A DNA stretch of 7,420 nucleotides from Candidatus Altarchaeota archaeon (lineage in GTDB: Archaea; Altiarchaeota; Altiarchaeia; IMC4; SCGC-AAA252-I15), in assembly GCA_018815265.1 (NCBI GenBank), contig JAHIYG010000234.1, forward strand, positions 1-7,420, written 5' to 3'. The notes under the pieces are model-generated. The model ran no database searches and was not told the DNA's origin. It saw nothing but the letters and a program-made list of their open reading frames with translations. How positions within the stretch are numbered: position 1 is the first letter of the stretch; every line of letters begins with the position of its first letter. Positions 1 to 5,090 of the stretch are shown here, piece after piece. Position numbers and translations under genes: made by a program.

Positions 1-29
1 CTCTCATCCAGGAAAAGCAGATAGCTCAT
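1..29 (-). CDS. N-terminus of a DUF3800-like protein, cut by the window edge
   Basis: Only the first nine codons and part of the tenth are present: M-S-Y-L-L-F-L-D-E, then AG-. An ATG at 29-27 overlaps the TGA stop of the HicB-like gene (ATGA). It is preceded seven bases upstream by a good Shine-Dalgarno GAGG (40-37) lying inside the last hicB codons, so a translated, coupled downstream gene is well supported. The opening matches the hydrophobic strand followed by L/I-D-E-S that begins many DUF3800 (PF12686) proteins, an uncharacterised family. Nine residues are too few to prove the family. A HicA toxin is unlikely, because HicA proteins do not begin this way. Confidence 0.55.
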
Positions 30-244
30 CCAGCAACCTCAATCTGCTGGACACCGATGAACTTAACCTTTTCAACACTGTCTTTTTGGACTTCAAGACA
101 TAATTCAACAGCCTCTTTAATCCTATCCATAACCTGGGAAACACTCTTACCCTGCGTATGACAACCCCTCAACTGAGGAACCTTAGCAACAAAAACACCA
201 TCCTCATCCTGCTCAATCAAAACAGTAAACTGAAACTTTTTCAT
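26..244 (-). CDS. HicB-like antitoxin / HicB-fold small protein
   Basis: The 72-residue product has the partial RNase H-like HicB fold. It opens with a beta strand (KKFQFTVLIEQDEDG), then V-F-V-A-K-V-P-Q-L-R-G-C-H-T-Q-G, matching the family pattern 'dG.yvA.vP.l.gc.tqG', then a helix (SVSQVMDRIKEAVELCLEV). Classical HicB antitoxins neutralise the HicA mRNA interferase and repress their own operon through an added C-terminal DNA-binding domain. This protein is the short form and shows no such domain. The open frame could extend upstream to a TTG at 301, but that extension lacks a ribosome site and runs into the promoter-like region, so the ATG at 244 is chosen. No HicA gene fits in the 97 bases before the next gene. 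The next gene in the operon, by ATGA overlap, looks like DUF3800. HicB fold: fairly sure; antitoxin role: inferred. Confidence 0.8.
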   Translation of the reverse strand: MKKFQFTVLIEQDEDGVFVAKVPQLRGCHTQGKSVSQVMDRIKEAVELCLEVQKDSVEKVKFIGVQQIEVAG

Positions 245-284
245 GTGCAATAACAAATAGGAACAAGCTAAAATAAAAAAGCAT

Positions 285-298
285 AGCCTATTATAACA
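285..298 (-). promoter_or_regulatory. Possible TATA element for the HicB-like gene
   Basis: Read on the minus strand this is GTTATAATAGG, an AT-rich TATA-like element about 45 bases before the ATG at 244. It predicts a transcript start near 265 and a leader of about 20 nt. No convincing Shine-Dalgarno site precedes the ATG. The short divergent interval (245-341) must also carry the promoter of the plus-strand gene; ACTAAAATAAC at 310-320 is a candidate for that side. Weak evidence, from motif and spacing only. Confidence 0.3.
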
Positions 299-341
299 CA
301 AACGACATCACTAAAATAACTAAAATGAAGAAAAAATCATT

Positions 342-656
342 GTGTTTGGATTGATCCTGTGTGGATTAATCTTAGTTTTATCTATTCTAATCGGTCTTTT
401 TTTCATTCTATACAATCCCACCCACTATCCTCATGATACAGAATTGATTGATGCATTGGAAAGTTACCGTCTAAAATATGGTGGTTATCCCTCTTCTTTA
501 AAGCTTTTGTATCCAGAATATCTAGGCAAAACATCAGCATATAGAAAAATATCCTATGCAAGTAATACAACCTACTATGAGTTGGAATACATTTGTATGA
601 TGGGAACCTATTGTGATTATAATTCCAATGAAAAACAATGGACATACTATGATTGA
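342..656 (+). CDS. Small membrane-anchored pseudopilin-like protein; 5' end apparently frameshifted
   Basis: From a GTG at 342 the frame encodes 104 residues. There is one strongly hydrophobic segment (residues 1-24, FGLILCGLILVLSILIGLFF), then a polar outer domain. That domain begins with an amphipathic helix (ELIDALESYRLKYGGYPSSL) followed by LLYPEYL, the 'lid.al..Y....G.YP.sL..L.P.yl' layout seen in GspG/pseudopilin-like proteins. Two Cys (in ICMMGTYC) could form a disulfide; the tail is aromatic (QWTYYD). No ribosome site precedes the GTG. An ATG at 325 is out of frame by one base; with one more A in the A-run at 331-336 it would give M-K-K-K-I-I-V-F-G-L, a textbook lysine-rich start to this membrane segment. 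The true gene may therefore start at 325. The gene is AT-rich compared with the core genes and ends at an oligo-T tract. Exact function unknown. Confidence 0.6.
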   Translation: MFGLILCGLILVLSILIGLFFILYNPTHYPHDTELIDALESYRLKYGGYPSSLKLLYPEYLGKTSAYRKISYASNTTYYELEYICMMGTYCDYNSNEKQWTYYD

Positions 657-659
657 CTG

Positions 660-676
660 ACTTTTTTTTTATTTTT
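660..676 (+). terminator. Oligo-T terminator after the pseudopilin-like gene
   Basis: A run of nine T (662-670), then A and five more T, begins six bases after the TGA at 654-656. Archaeal RNA polymerase stops at such U-rich tracts without needing a hairpin. The tract also covers the last codons and stop of the converging pcc1 gene. Confidence 0.5.
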
Positions 677-902
677 CTGTTATTTTCATGCACATGTCAA
701 GCCAGCGGATGTAGGTGTTTGCTGCGGCCCGCATTGCTGTCAAATCTTTCGCGTTTATTTCAAGGATTAGTTTTCCGCTCTCGTATTTTAAGTCGATGCT
801 GGAGCGTGTGTGTATGTCTTCTTCAATCTCGGGTTTGATGGACTTTAGGACGGCATCTGCTTTTCGGGGGTCTGCCTCAACTTCTAATATGAGTTGGTTC
901 AT
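669..902 (-). CDS. pcc1: KEOPS complex subunit Pcc1
   Basis: The 77-residue protein matches the CTAG/Pcc1 family (usual archaeal length about 75-90). Pcc1 is the dimerising subunit of KEOPS, which transfers the threonylcarbamoyl group to A37 of ANN-decoding tRNAs; it contacts Kae1 and helps bind tRNA. The expected alpha/beta layout is visible: strand (NQLILEVEA), helix with S-I-K-P-E (residues 21-25), strand pair (SSIDLKYESGKLILEINA), then the hallmark D-L-T-A-M-R-A-A-A-N-T-Y-I-R-W-L helix, with Arg58 and Asn62 at the conserved positions. Its ATG directly follows the TAG of rpoP with no gap, so translation is probably coupled. Pcc1 next to rpoP and rpl37ae is a common archaeal arrangement. 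No other KEOPS gene (kae1, bud32, cgi121) is in the window. Confidence 0.88.
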   Translation of the reverse strand: MNQLILEVEADPRKADAVLKSIKPEIEEDIHTRSSIDLKYESGKLILEINAKDLTAMRAAANTYIRWLDMCMKITEK

Positions 903-1055
903 CTATCTGGCTATGACTGTTTTTTGGTGCTCTTCTGTCCGCTGTTTGACCCAGATGTTGTTTCTCTTGACTGAGCATGCGTTGCATTTCATCTTGTTTC
1001 TTAGAAGTTCTGTGTACTCGAATTCTGTCCCGCATTCAATGCATACGTAAACCAT
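903..1055 (-). CDS. rpoP: DNA-directed RNA polymerase subunit P (Rpb12-like)
   Basis: This 50-residue protein begins M-V-Y-V-C-I-E-C-G-T-E-F and ends K-Q-R-T-E-E-H-Q-K-T-V-I-A-R. It holds one zinc ribbon: Cys5 and Cys8 (CIEC) with Cys24 and Cys27 (CNAC). Length, cysteine spacing, the basic end after I-W-V-K and the position right after rpl37ae all fit archaeal RpoP, the Rpb12/RPC10 counterpart that sits with the Rpo3/Rpo10/Rpo11 platform and supports open-complex formation. Family members often read CPYCG at the second knuckle; here it is C-N-A-C-S, a mild divergence. Shine-Dalgarno TGAGGAA (1070-1064) lies eight bases before the ATG, inside the end of rpl37ae. The gap to rpl37ae is two bases and to pcc1 none. 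Confidence 0.88.
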   Translation of the reverse strand: MVYVCIECGTEFEYTELLRNKMKCNACSVKRNNIWVKQRTEEHQKTVIAR

Positions 1056-1057
1056 TT

Positions 1058-1303
1058 TTATTGTTCCTCAACTGATTTGCTCCTGATTTTTGATATGTGT
1101 GTGCCGCCGGTGAATGTGTGTTTGCAGGTTTTGCATTTCCATATGCCTGCAGCTACCCTCTTGACCTTTCCTTTGCTACAGCTTGGGCAGTTGCTTGTAT
1201 TCTTTTTTTCTGCCTCTATCTTTGCTGCTTCTCCCCTTAGTTTGCGCCCGACTCTCGGGCCGTACCTACCAAGGCTTCCGACTTTTCGTGTGTGGCTGTA
1301 CAT
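1058..1303 (-). CDS. rpl37ae: 50S ribosomal protein L37Ae (eL43)
   Basis: The 81-residue protein starts M-Y-S-H-T-R-K-V-G-S-L-G-R-Y-G-P-R-V-G-R, the conserved basic opening of the L37Ae family ('tkKvG..GRfG.RyG...R'). A zinc ribbon follows, with Cys39/Cys42 (CPSC) and Cys57/Cys60 (CKTC), and then the typical F-T-G-G-T-H/Y end (HTFTGGTHISKI). It binds 23S rRNA in the large subunit. The ATG at 1303 has no Shine-Dalgarno site, but a TATA-like element lies about 30 bases upstream, so a leaderless or very short-leader transcript is likely. It leads a compact set with rpoP and pcc1. Length and motif order are normal for the family. Confidence 0.95.
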   Translation of the reverse strand: MYSHTRKVGSLGRYGPRVGRKLRGEAAKIEAEKKNTSNCPSCSKGKVKRVAAGIWKCKTCKHTFTGGTHISKIRSKSVEEQ

Positions 1304-1328
1304 CGTGCCAAGTATCTAGGAAATAATG

Positions 1329-1337
1329 TTATAAAAA
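1329..1337 (-). promoter_or_regulatory. TATA box for rpl37ae-rpoP-pcc1
   Basis: On the minus strand the sequence reads TTTTTATAA, close to the archaeal TTTATATA box. It is centred about 30 bases before the rpl37ae ATG, which predicts transcription starting within a few bases of the start codon. Its T-run is also the 3' arm of the adjoining inverted repeat, so terminator-like and promoter signals overlap. Confidence 0.5.
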
Positions 1338-1358
1338 CACCCCGTATGGGGTGTTTTT
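1333..1358 (-). terminator. Perfect 11-bp inverted repeat after rrp42: terminator hairpin and/or operator dyad
   Basis: The arms AAAAACACCCC (1333-1343) and GGGGTGTTTTT (1348-1358) are fully complementary around a four-base loop. On the minus strand the hairpin begins five bases after the rrp42 stop and its 3' arm ends in five T, like an intrinsic terminator. The same T-run forms part of the rpl37ae TATA box. A similar dyad abuts the psmA TATA box, where nothing upstream on that strand needs terminating, so a regulatory role is also possible. Confidence 0.6.
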
Positions 1359-1363
1359 TGTTT

Positions 1364-2143
1364 TTAGGCCTCAAGTTGGGATCTTATTGTCCCTGACATT
1401 TCAAAGGCTTTTTTAACTAATGCCTTCACTTCATCTGGCTTGAAAGCACCTACTCCTCCCTTTTGCATCGCGTTTAGGGTGTCTGTAGTGGTCACAGTCA
1501 GTCTTGCGTCTTGGGCGTATTCTTCGTCCATGTCAGTGTCTAATATGATTTTAGACCCTATTTTGCTGAATGTGAACGGCACTGGCGTGCATTCAATCTC
1601 GAGTTTCCTATCCCATTCTCCGCGGACTATTTTTGTCCCGTCGAATTTCGGCACTTGCGTGTTCAATAGTGCAGCTATTGCCGCGTATCCTCCGGCGTCT
1701 ATCAGGTTTCCGCTGTGGTTTAGGATGTGTATGTCTATGTTTACCATCCATACTTTGTCTTCTTGTATGTATAGTTTGTCGAAGTCTATGCATTTCGACT
1801 CCCTGATTCCCCGGTCTATGACGCGCGCGACCTCTATTGCGTCTTCCCTTGGTGGTCCTGACTCGAATGCTGGATGTGCTATCGGTCGAAATTCCACTGA
1901 TGTTGACATGACTCCTGATGTCGGGCTGTCTGGGTATGGTTCGCCGACTGTCATTGTGATCCCAGCCAACACTTCGGTGTCTCCGAGCTTAACATATGCT
2001 GAACCACATGCTTTGTCTGCGACATATCCCTTTATTATTGTGAGTGGTCTCACCTCCTCTAGTTCGCGCCCTGAAATTCTTTTTTCCTCTGTCTCCAACA
2101 GGTTTGTTATGTAATCCTTTTTCAGGTAGCTGTCTATGTTCAT
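1364..2143 (-). CDS. rrp42: Exosome complex subunit Rrp42 (non-catalytic RNase PH-like)
   Basis: The 259-residue protein is an RNase PH-fold subunit of the archaeal exosome. It pairs with Rrp41 to make the hexameric (Rrp41-Rrp42)3 ring that degrades RNA from the 3' end using phosphate, or adds A-rich tails. Family landmarks: G-R-E-L-E-E-V-R-P-L (25-34), G-S-A-Y-V-K-L-G-D-T-E-V-L-A-G (47-61), E-F-R-P-I-A-H-P-A-F-E-S-G-P-P (84-98), L-N-H-S-G-N-L-I-D-A-G-G (141-152), and I-L-D-T-D-M-D-E-E (200-208) in place of the catalytic aspartate loop, then Q-K-G-G-V-G-A-F. Rrp42 is structural and helps bind RNA. The ATG overlaps the rrp41 stop (ATGA) and has an ideal Shine-Dalgarno GGAGGTG (2155-2149) five bases upstream within the last rrp41 codons, so the start is firm. 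Confidence 0.96.
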   Translation of the reverse strand: MNIDSYLKKDYITNLLETEEKRISGRELEEVRPLTIIKGYVADKACGSAYVKLGDTEVLAGITMTVGEPYPDSPTSGVMSTSVEFRPIAHPAFESGPPREDAIEVARVIDRGIRESKCIDFDKLYIQEDKVWMVNIDIHILNHSGNLIDAGGYAAIAALLNTQVPKFDGTKIVRGEWDRKLEIECTPVPFTFSKIGSKIILDTDMDEEYAQDARLTVTTTDTLNAMQKGGVGAFKPDEVKALVKKAFEMSGTIRSQLEA

Positions 2144-2859
2144 TGTTGCACCTCCTTGGCAAGCAGTGCCTGCTTCATCATCTCATATACTTTAAGGCAT
2201 CCGTTGTATGCTAGGTCGAATCCTTTTTCGAATTCTTCGTTTGTCATCTGGCCGTCCATCTGTAAAAGCACAACTTCTCCTGTCCTTGGTGCTATTGCCA
2301 TTGGCAGGTCAGCTTCTCCGAAGTTGTCTTCATCCTTGAACAGGTCAAGGATTACTTCTCCTCCTGCTTTGCCTGCTGCGCATGCGACCACTAAATCCCT
2401 CATCGGGACGCCGGCGTCAGCCAGTGCAAGTGATGCAGCAGTCAATCCAACGCATCTTGTGCCAGCATCTGCTTGTAGTATCTCTATGAATACATCTATT
2501 GATGTGTCTGGGTACAGGTGCGTCTCAATGACTTTAGACAGAGCCTCAGATGATATTTTGCTTATCTCTACGCTTCTGCGGTCTGGCCCTGGCCTTTTCC
2601 TGTCTTCCACGCTGAAGGGGGCCATATTGTATGTCACCCTTACAGTTGATTCTGTAGGGTTAGAAAGTCTTTTTGGGTGCATGACCCTTGGGCCATATAC
2701 TCCTGCTATGGCTTTGTTTTTTCCCCATTCTACATATGCTGAGCCCTGTGCGTTCTTCAGTATGCCGATTTCCATCTTTATCGGCCTTAGCTCGTCTGGT
2801 TTTCTCCCGTCCAACCTGACTCCGTTTTCAATCAGTTTTATATCGCTTTTTCCACTCAT
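2140..2859 (-). CDS. rrp41: Exosome complex catalytic subunit Rrp41
   Basis: The 239-residue RNase PH-like phosphorolytic subunit. R-L-D-G-R-K-P-D-E-L-R-P-I (15-27) is the classic family opening. G-S-A-Y-V-E-W-G (39-46) and P-G-P-D-R-R-S-V-E-I-S (90-100, with Arg94 and Arg95) form the RNA/phosphate-binding part, and L-Q-A-D-A-G-T-R-C (128-136) the central loop. E-D-N-F-G-E-A-D-L-P (177-186) supplies Asp178 and Asp184 with the same six-residue spacing as the essential aspartates of characterised archaeal Rrp41, so it should be active. It works inside the hexamer with Rrp42 under an Rrp4 or Csl4 cap. The ATG lies six bases after the rrp4 stop and is preceded by GAAGTGAT (2872-2865), a Shine-Dalgarno site running into that stop. 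Overlap with rrp42 is four bases. Confidence 0.97.
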   Translation of the reverse strand: MSGKSDIKLIENGVRLDGRKPDELRPIKMEIGILKNAQGSAYVEWGKNKAIAGVYGPRVMHPKRLSNPTESTVRVTYNMAPFSVEDRKRPGPDRRSVEISKISSEALSKVIETHLYPDTSIDVFIEILQADAGTRCVGLTAASLALADAGVPMRDLVVACAAGKAGGEVILDLFKDEDNFGEADLPMAIAPRTGEVVLLQMDGQMTNEEFEKGFDLAYNGCLKVYEMMKQALLAKEVQQ

Positions 2860-2865
2860 TTTAAA

Positions 2866-3561
2866 TCACTTCAATGAATTTGACTTTTTTTCCTTGAGAT
2901 AATTCGTCATCTTGTCTGTTAACCCGGACTGGTATGCTTGTTCCTCAACCATTCTGATGGCTTCCCTTGCAAGCGCAACATCCCCCTCTTTAATCCATAT
3001 TAGGCCGTTTTGTCCGACGGAAATCCTCGAACCGGTATATTGCCTGATGACTTCTATCATGGATTTCTTCTTGCCTATGATTCTAGGTACCCTGGCTGGT
3101 TTGACAGAAACTATCAGCCCCTTTTCAAGTATCCGGGGGCCTGTAAGCTGTGCCTCATACACTTCATCAACTGATGATATCTTTGCAGAGACTACATCCC
3201 CTAAGTTGTAGCTTTCTGGTTCGGCCCTCTCGTATCTGTTGCCTCCACCTCTTCGGTCTCTGCCCTGTCCTCTGTTGCCTTCTCTTTTTGGCCTGAGTAT
3301 GCACCTGTAAGGGCTGTGTATGTCTAGGGCGTAGATACCTCCAAAGTCGTGTTCAACAACTCCAACGACCATGTCTCCCTCTTTTGGCTTGTATACTCCG
3401 TTTAAGGGTATGACTGAAACTGAATCATTTGTCCTTCTCATAAGTCCCTTTACTGTTGATATGACTTTTTCATTGTCTTTTATGACTGATCCTTCGCATC
3501 TTATTCCTGTGCCTATCTCCTCTCCCGGGACTACAAACTGCCTCTGTGTTGGTTCATTCAT
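2866..3561 (-). CDS. rrp4: Exosome cap subunit Rrp4 (S1 and KH domains) with RG-rich insert
   Basis: Counting from the ATG at 3561 the protein has 231 residues. An N-terminal domain (Q-F-V-V-P-G-E-E-I-G-T-G opening) is followed by an S1 domain (about 63-130; G-D-M-V-V-G-V-V-E-H-D-F-G-G-I-Y-A-L-D-I) and a KH domain (about 150-210; V-P-R-I-I-G-K-K-K-S-M-I-E-V-I, then V-G-Q-N-G-L-I-W-I). Rrp4 caps the Rrp41/Rrp42 ring and guides RNA into the pore. The S1 loop near residues 92-116 is replaced by a basic Arg/Gly stretch (G-N-R-G-Q-G-R-D-R-R-G-G-G-N-R), unlike the usual hydrophobic loop. The frame is open to a TTG at 3570, but the ATG three codons in fits the family better; it overlaps the SBDS stop by 8 nt. 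GAAGGT about nine bases upstream is a usable ribosome site. Csl4, the other cap protein, is absent here. Confidence 0.94.
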   Translation of the reverse strand: MNEPTQRQFVVPGEEIGTGIRCEGSVIKDNEKVISTVKGLMRRTNDSVSVIPLNGVYKPKEGDMVVGVVEHDFGGIYALDIHSPYRCILRPKREGNRGQGRDRRGGGNRYERAEPESYNLGDVVSAKISSVDEVYEAQLTGPRILEKGLIVSVKPARVPRIIGKKKSMIEVIRQYTGSRISVGQNGLIWIKEGDVALAREAIRMVEEQAYQSGLTDKMTNYLKEKKSNSLK

Positions 3562-4252
3562 GTTTAACAACCTTCGTCTTTACTCCTCCGTGTGTGGCTC
3601 CGTTTAATTTGGCGTAGAAGTCATCTTGCAAACCGGCTGGTATCTCAATCAATACGTACTGTTCGCCGTCTTTCCAATCCTCTTTTTTGACTTCTCCGAA
3701 CTCATGCAGTATGTGAAACAATCTGCCGGCATATGAAACCGGTATGTGGACTGCCACCTGAAGTTTCTCGAATTTTATTGGTATGAGTGGTTTCAATGCT
3801 TTGAGGACTTTTTCAACCTGTTCTTTTGCAGAACGCGATATTACAATCTCGACCCGTGCCTCTTCCATTGCATCCTCTATCCTCGTGAGTGGGTGTGGCG
3901 TGTTTGTCTGGGGGTTTATTGCGTTTCTGGCAATGATTGTAGCAACTTGTTTCTTGCGCTCCTCATGCATCTTCCTCTTCTGTTCTGTGGTGAGGTGCAA
4001 CTCCCCATTGATGAGGATTTCCTTGTAGACTTCGTTTATGTCTTTTGTCTTGAAAAGGTCGAGGAGGTGTTCTTCAGAGGCTTTGTCGCCTGCTTTCGCG
4101 TCCTTGAATATGTGGTTGACTACTAGGACTTCCTCAAGCTTTACTTCCTCCTCGCTTTTGTATCTTAGTGCGTTGTCTGCATCTACATAGACCTCGTAGC
4201 TTTCACCATGGGTTTTAAGCCGTATAATCACTGCGTCATCTAAGCTTGCCAC
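3554..4252 (-). CDS. sbds: Ribosome maturation protein SBDS (Sdo1 homologue)
   Basis: Counting from a GTG at 4252 the protein has 232 residues, normal for archaeal SBDS. In eukaryotes SBDS works with an EF-2-like GTPase to release the anti-association factor IF6 from the large subunit; the archaeal protein is thought to act likewise. Three domains are seen: the FYSH domain (1 to about 85, including I-F-K-D-A-K-A-G-D-K-A-S), the helical middle domain with the signature N-A-I-N-P-Q-T-N-T-P-H-P-L-T-R-I-E-D-A-M (110-129), and a ferredoxin-like third domain (P-I-K-F-E-K-L-Q-V-A-V-H-I-P onward). The frame extends three codons to another GTG at 4261. GAGGTGA (4264-4258) overlaps that codon and sits five bases before the 4252 GTG; family proteins begin M-V-S-L-D-x-A-V, matching V-A-S-L-D-D-A-V, so 4252 is preferred. 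It overlaps rrp4 by 8 nt. Confidence 0.95.
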   Translation of the reverse strand: MASLDDAVIIRLKTHGESYEVYVDADNALRYKSEEEVKLEEVLVVNHIFKDAKAGDKASEEHLLDLFKTKDINEVYKEILINGELHLTTEQKRKMHEERKKQVATIIARNAINPQTNTPHPLTRIEDAMEEARVEIVISRSAKEQVEKVLKALKPLIPIKFEKLQVAVHIPVSYAGRLFHILHEFGEVKKEDWKDGEQYVLIEIPAGLQDDFYAKLNGATHGGVKTKVVKHE

Positions 4253-4257
4253 TTCAC

Positions 4258-4264
4258 TCACCTC
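4258..4264 (-). promoter_or_regulatory. Shine-Dalgarno site deciding the SBDS start
   Basis: GAGGTGA on the minus strand complements the archaeal 16S 3' end. Placed five bases before the GTG at 4252, it favours that start over the in-frame GTG at 4261, which the site itself overlaps. Confidence 0.6.
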
Positions 4265-4268
4265 GTTT

Positions 4269-4286
4269 CACAAAAAAATAAATAAA
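4269..4286 (-). promoter_or_regulatory. T-rich stretch between psmA and SBDS (attenuation signal or internal TATA)
   Basis: On the minus strand the gap reads TTTATTTATTTTTTTGTG. Seven consecutive T could cause partial archaeal termination after psmA. Alternatively TTTATTTA, about 28 bases before the SBDS GTG, could serve as an internal TATA box. The two readings cannot be separated by eye. Confidence 0.25.
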
Positions 4287-4292
4287 GCTCAT

Positions 4293-5039
4293 TTACTCCT
4301 TCTTCTCAGTCTTGGACTCAAGTTTCGGCCCGAGTTTCTTTATGGCCTCCGCTATTTTGTCTGTTTTAACCTGATTGTATTTGCCTTTCACATCGATTGT
4401 TATCAAGTCGACGTTTTCAGCCTGGATTTTCCCCTCAGACACGTTGTTCAAGGATATCAACGCCATATCTATTGCTTCATCTTTGCTCATTTTTGGTTTG
4501 TAGTTGTCTTCCAAGTATTTCTCAACGTCTCTTTTTCCCATACCTATTGCTCCGGCTTTGAATTCCGTGAATGCGCCGGAGGGGTCTGTTTCGAAAAGAT
4601 GCGGGCCTTTATTGACTCCTGCAATCAAGAGCGCCGTGCCAAAAGGTCGTGCACCGCCGTATTGCGTGTAAGCTTGCTTCAAATCGCATATGTCGCGTGT
4701 CAAAGAAGATACATTTACTGGTTCATTGTATACTAGCCTATGTCTCTGAGAGCGCAGTCTCGCATCTTCTATGAGCCTTCTGGCGTCAGCCACCAAACCT
4801 GATGTTGCAACGCCTATGTGGTCGTCTATTTGAAAGATTTTCTCTATGCTTTTCGGCACAATCAACTTAGACGATACGTTTTTGTCTACAGCCAATAGGA
4901 CTCCCCCGTCAAATGTCAAACCGACTGCAGTCGTTCCTCTCTTCACGGCTTCTCTGGCGTATTCAACCTGAAAAAGCCTTCCGTCCGGGCTAAAAACCGT
5001 TATTGCGCGGTCATATGCTGCAGGACCCTGTGGATACAT
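4293..5039 (-). CDS. psmA: Proteasome subunit alpha
   Basis: The 248-residue protein forms the outer heptameric rings of the archaeal 20S proteasome; it gates the channel and docks the PAN/Cdc48-type ATPases. The alpha-subunit signature Y-D-R-A-I-T-V-F-S-P-D-G-R-L-F-Q-V-E-Y-A occupies residues 9-28, including the Y-D-R gate. Glu26, Lys67 (I-E-K-I) and Gly81 (T-S-G-L-V-A-D-A-R) align, offset by one, with the Thermoplasma residues that bind the ATPase HbYX tail. The C-terminus is lysine- and glutamate-rich (ESKTEKKE) and disordered-looking. There is no N-terminal catalytic Thr, as expected; no beta subunit is in the window. The ATG at 5039 follows a strong Shine-Dalgarno AAGGAGGA (5055-5048) and a TATA box, so psmA leads the exosome operon. 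The gap to SBDS is 40 bases. Confidence 0.97.
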   Translation of the reverse strand: MYPQGPAAYDRAITVFSPDGRLFQVEYAREAVKRGTTAVGLTFDGGVLLAVDKNVSSKLIVPKSIEKIFQIDDHIGVATSGLVADARRLIEDARLRSQRHRLVYNEPVNVSSLTRDICDLKQAYTQYGGARPFGTALLIAGVNKGPHLFETDPSGAFTEFKAGAIGMGKRDVEKYLEDNYKPKMSKDEAIDMALISLNNVSEGKIQAENVDLITIDVKGKYNQVKTDKIAEAIKKLGPKLESKTEKKE

Positions 5040-5047
5040 AAAATATT

Positions 5048-5055
5048 TCCTCCTT
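5048..5055 (-). promoter_or_regulatory. Strong Shine-Dalgarno site of psmA
   Basis: AAGGAGGA on the minus strand, with the GGAGG core ending nine bases before the ATG at 5039. It fixes the psmA start and shows that this mRNA has a leader, unlike the likely leaderless rpl37ae transcript. Confidence 0.75.
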
Positions 5056-5081
5056 CAATTAGGTAGCTCTATACGAAAACA

Positions 5082-5090
5082 ATATATAAA
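5082..5090 (-). promoter_or_regulatory. TATA box of the psmA operon, possibly shared with the divergent gene
   Basis: The minus strand reads TTTATATAT, matching the archaeal TTTATATA consensus. It predicts initiation near 5060 and a leader of about 20 nt carrying the Shine-Dalgarno site. On the plus strand the same bases read AATATATAAA preceded by CGAAAAC, which resembles a BRE. That would place a plus-strand start near 5112, just ahead of the divergent gene. It may work both ways. Confidence 0.6.

Noticed and set aside
245..301. Upstream extension of the HicB-like gene adding 19 hydrophobic residues
   Set aside because: It would start at a TTG with no ribosome site, runs into the promoter-like region, and HicB-like proteins normally begin right at the M-K-x-F strand.
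245..341. Possible HicA toxin gene next to hicB
   Set aside because: Only 97 bases remain and no frame shows a HicA-like dsRNA-binding pattern; HicA normally needs about 60 or more codons.
403..693. Minus-strand open frame of 96 residues
   Set aside because: It lies opposite the pseudopilin-like gene and the end of pcc1, has low-complexity His/Asn/Tyr-rich content and no family resemblance; a shadow frame.
1440..2114. Long plus-strand open frame opposite rrp42
   Set aside because: Its Ser/Ala/Pro-rich translation mirrors the codon bias of rrp42 on the other strand, and rrp42 is unmistakable.
2156..2902. Plus-strand open frame of 248 residues opposite rrp41
   Set aside because: Serine-rich antisense shadow of the clear catalytic exosome gene, without its own start signals.
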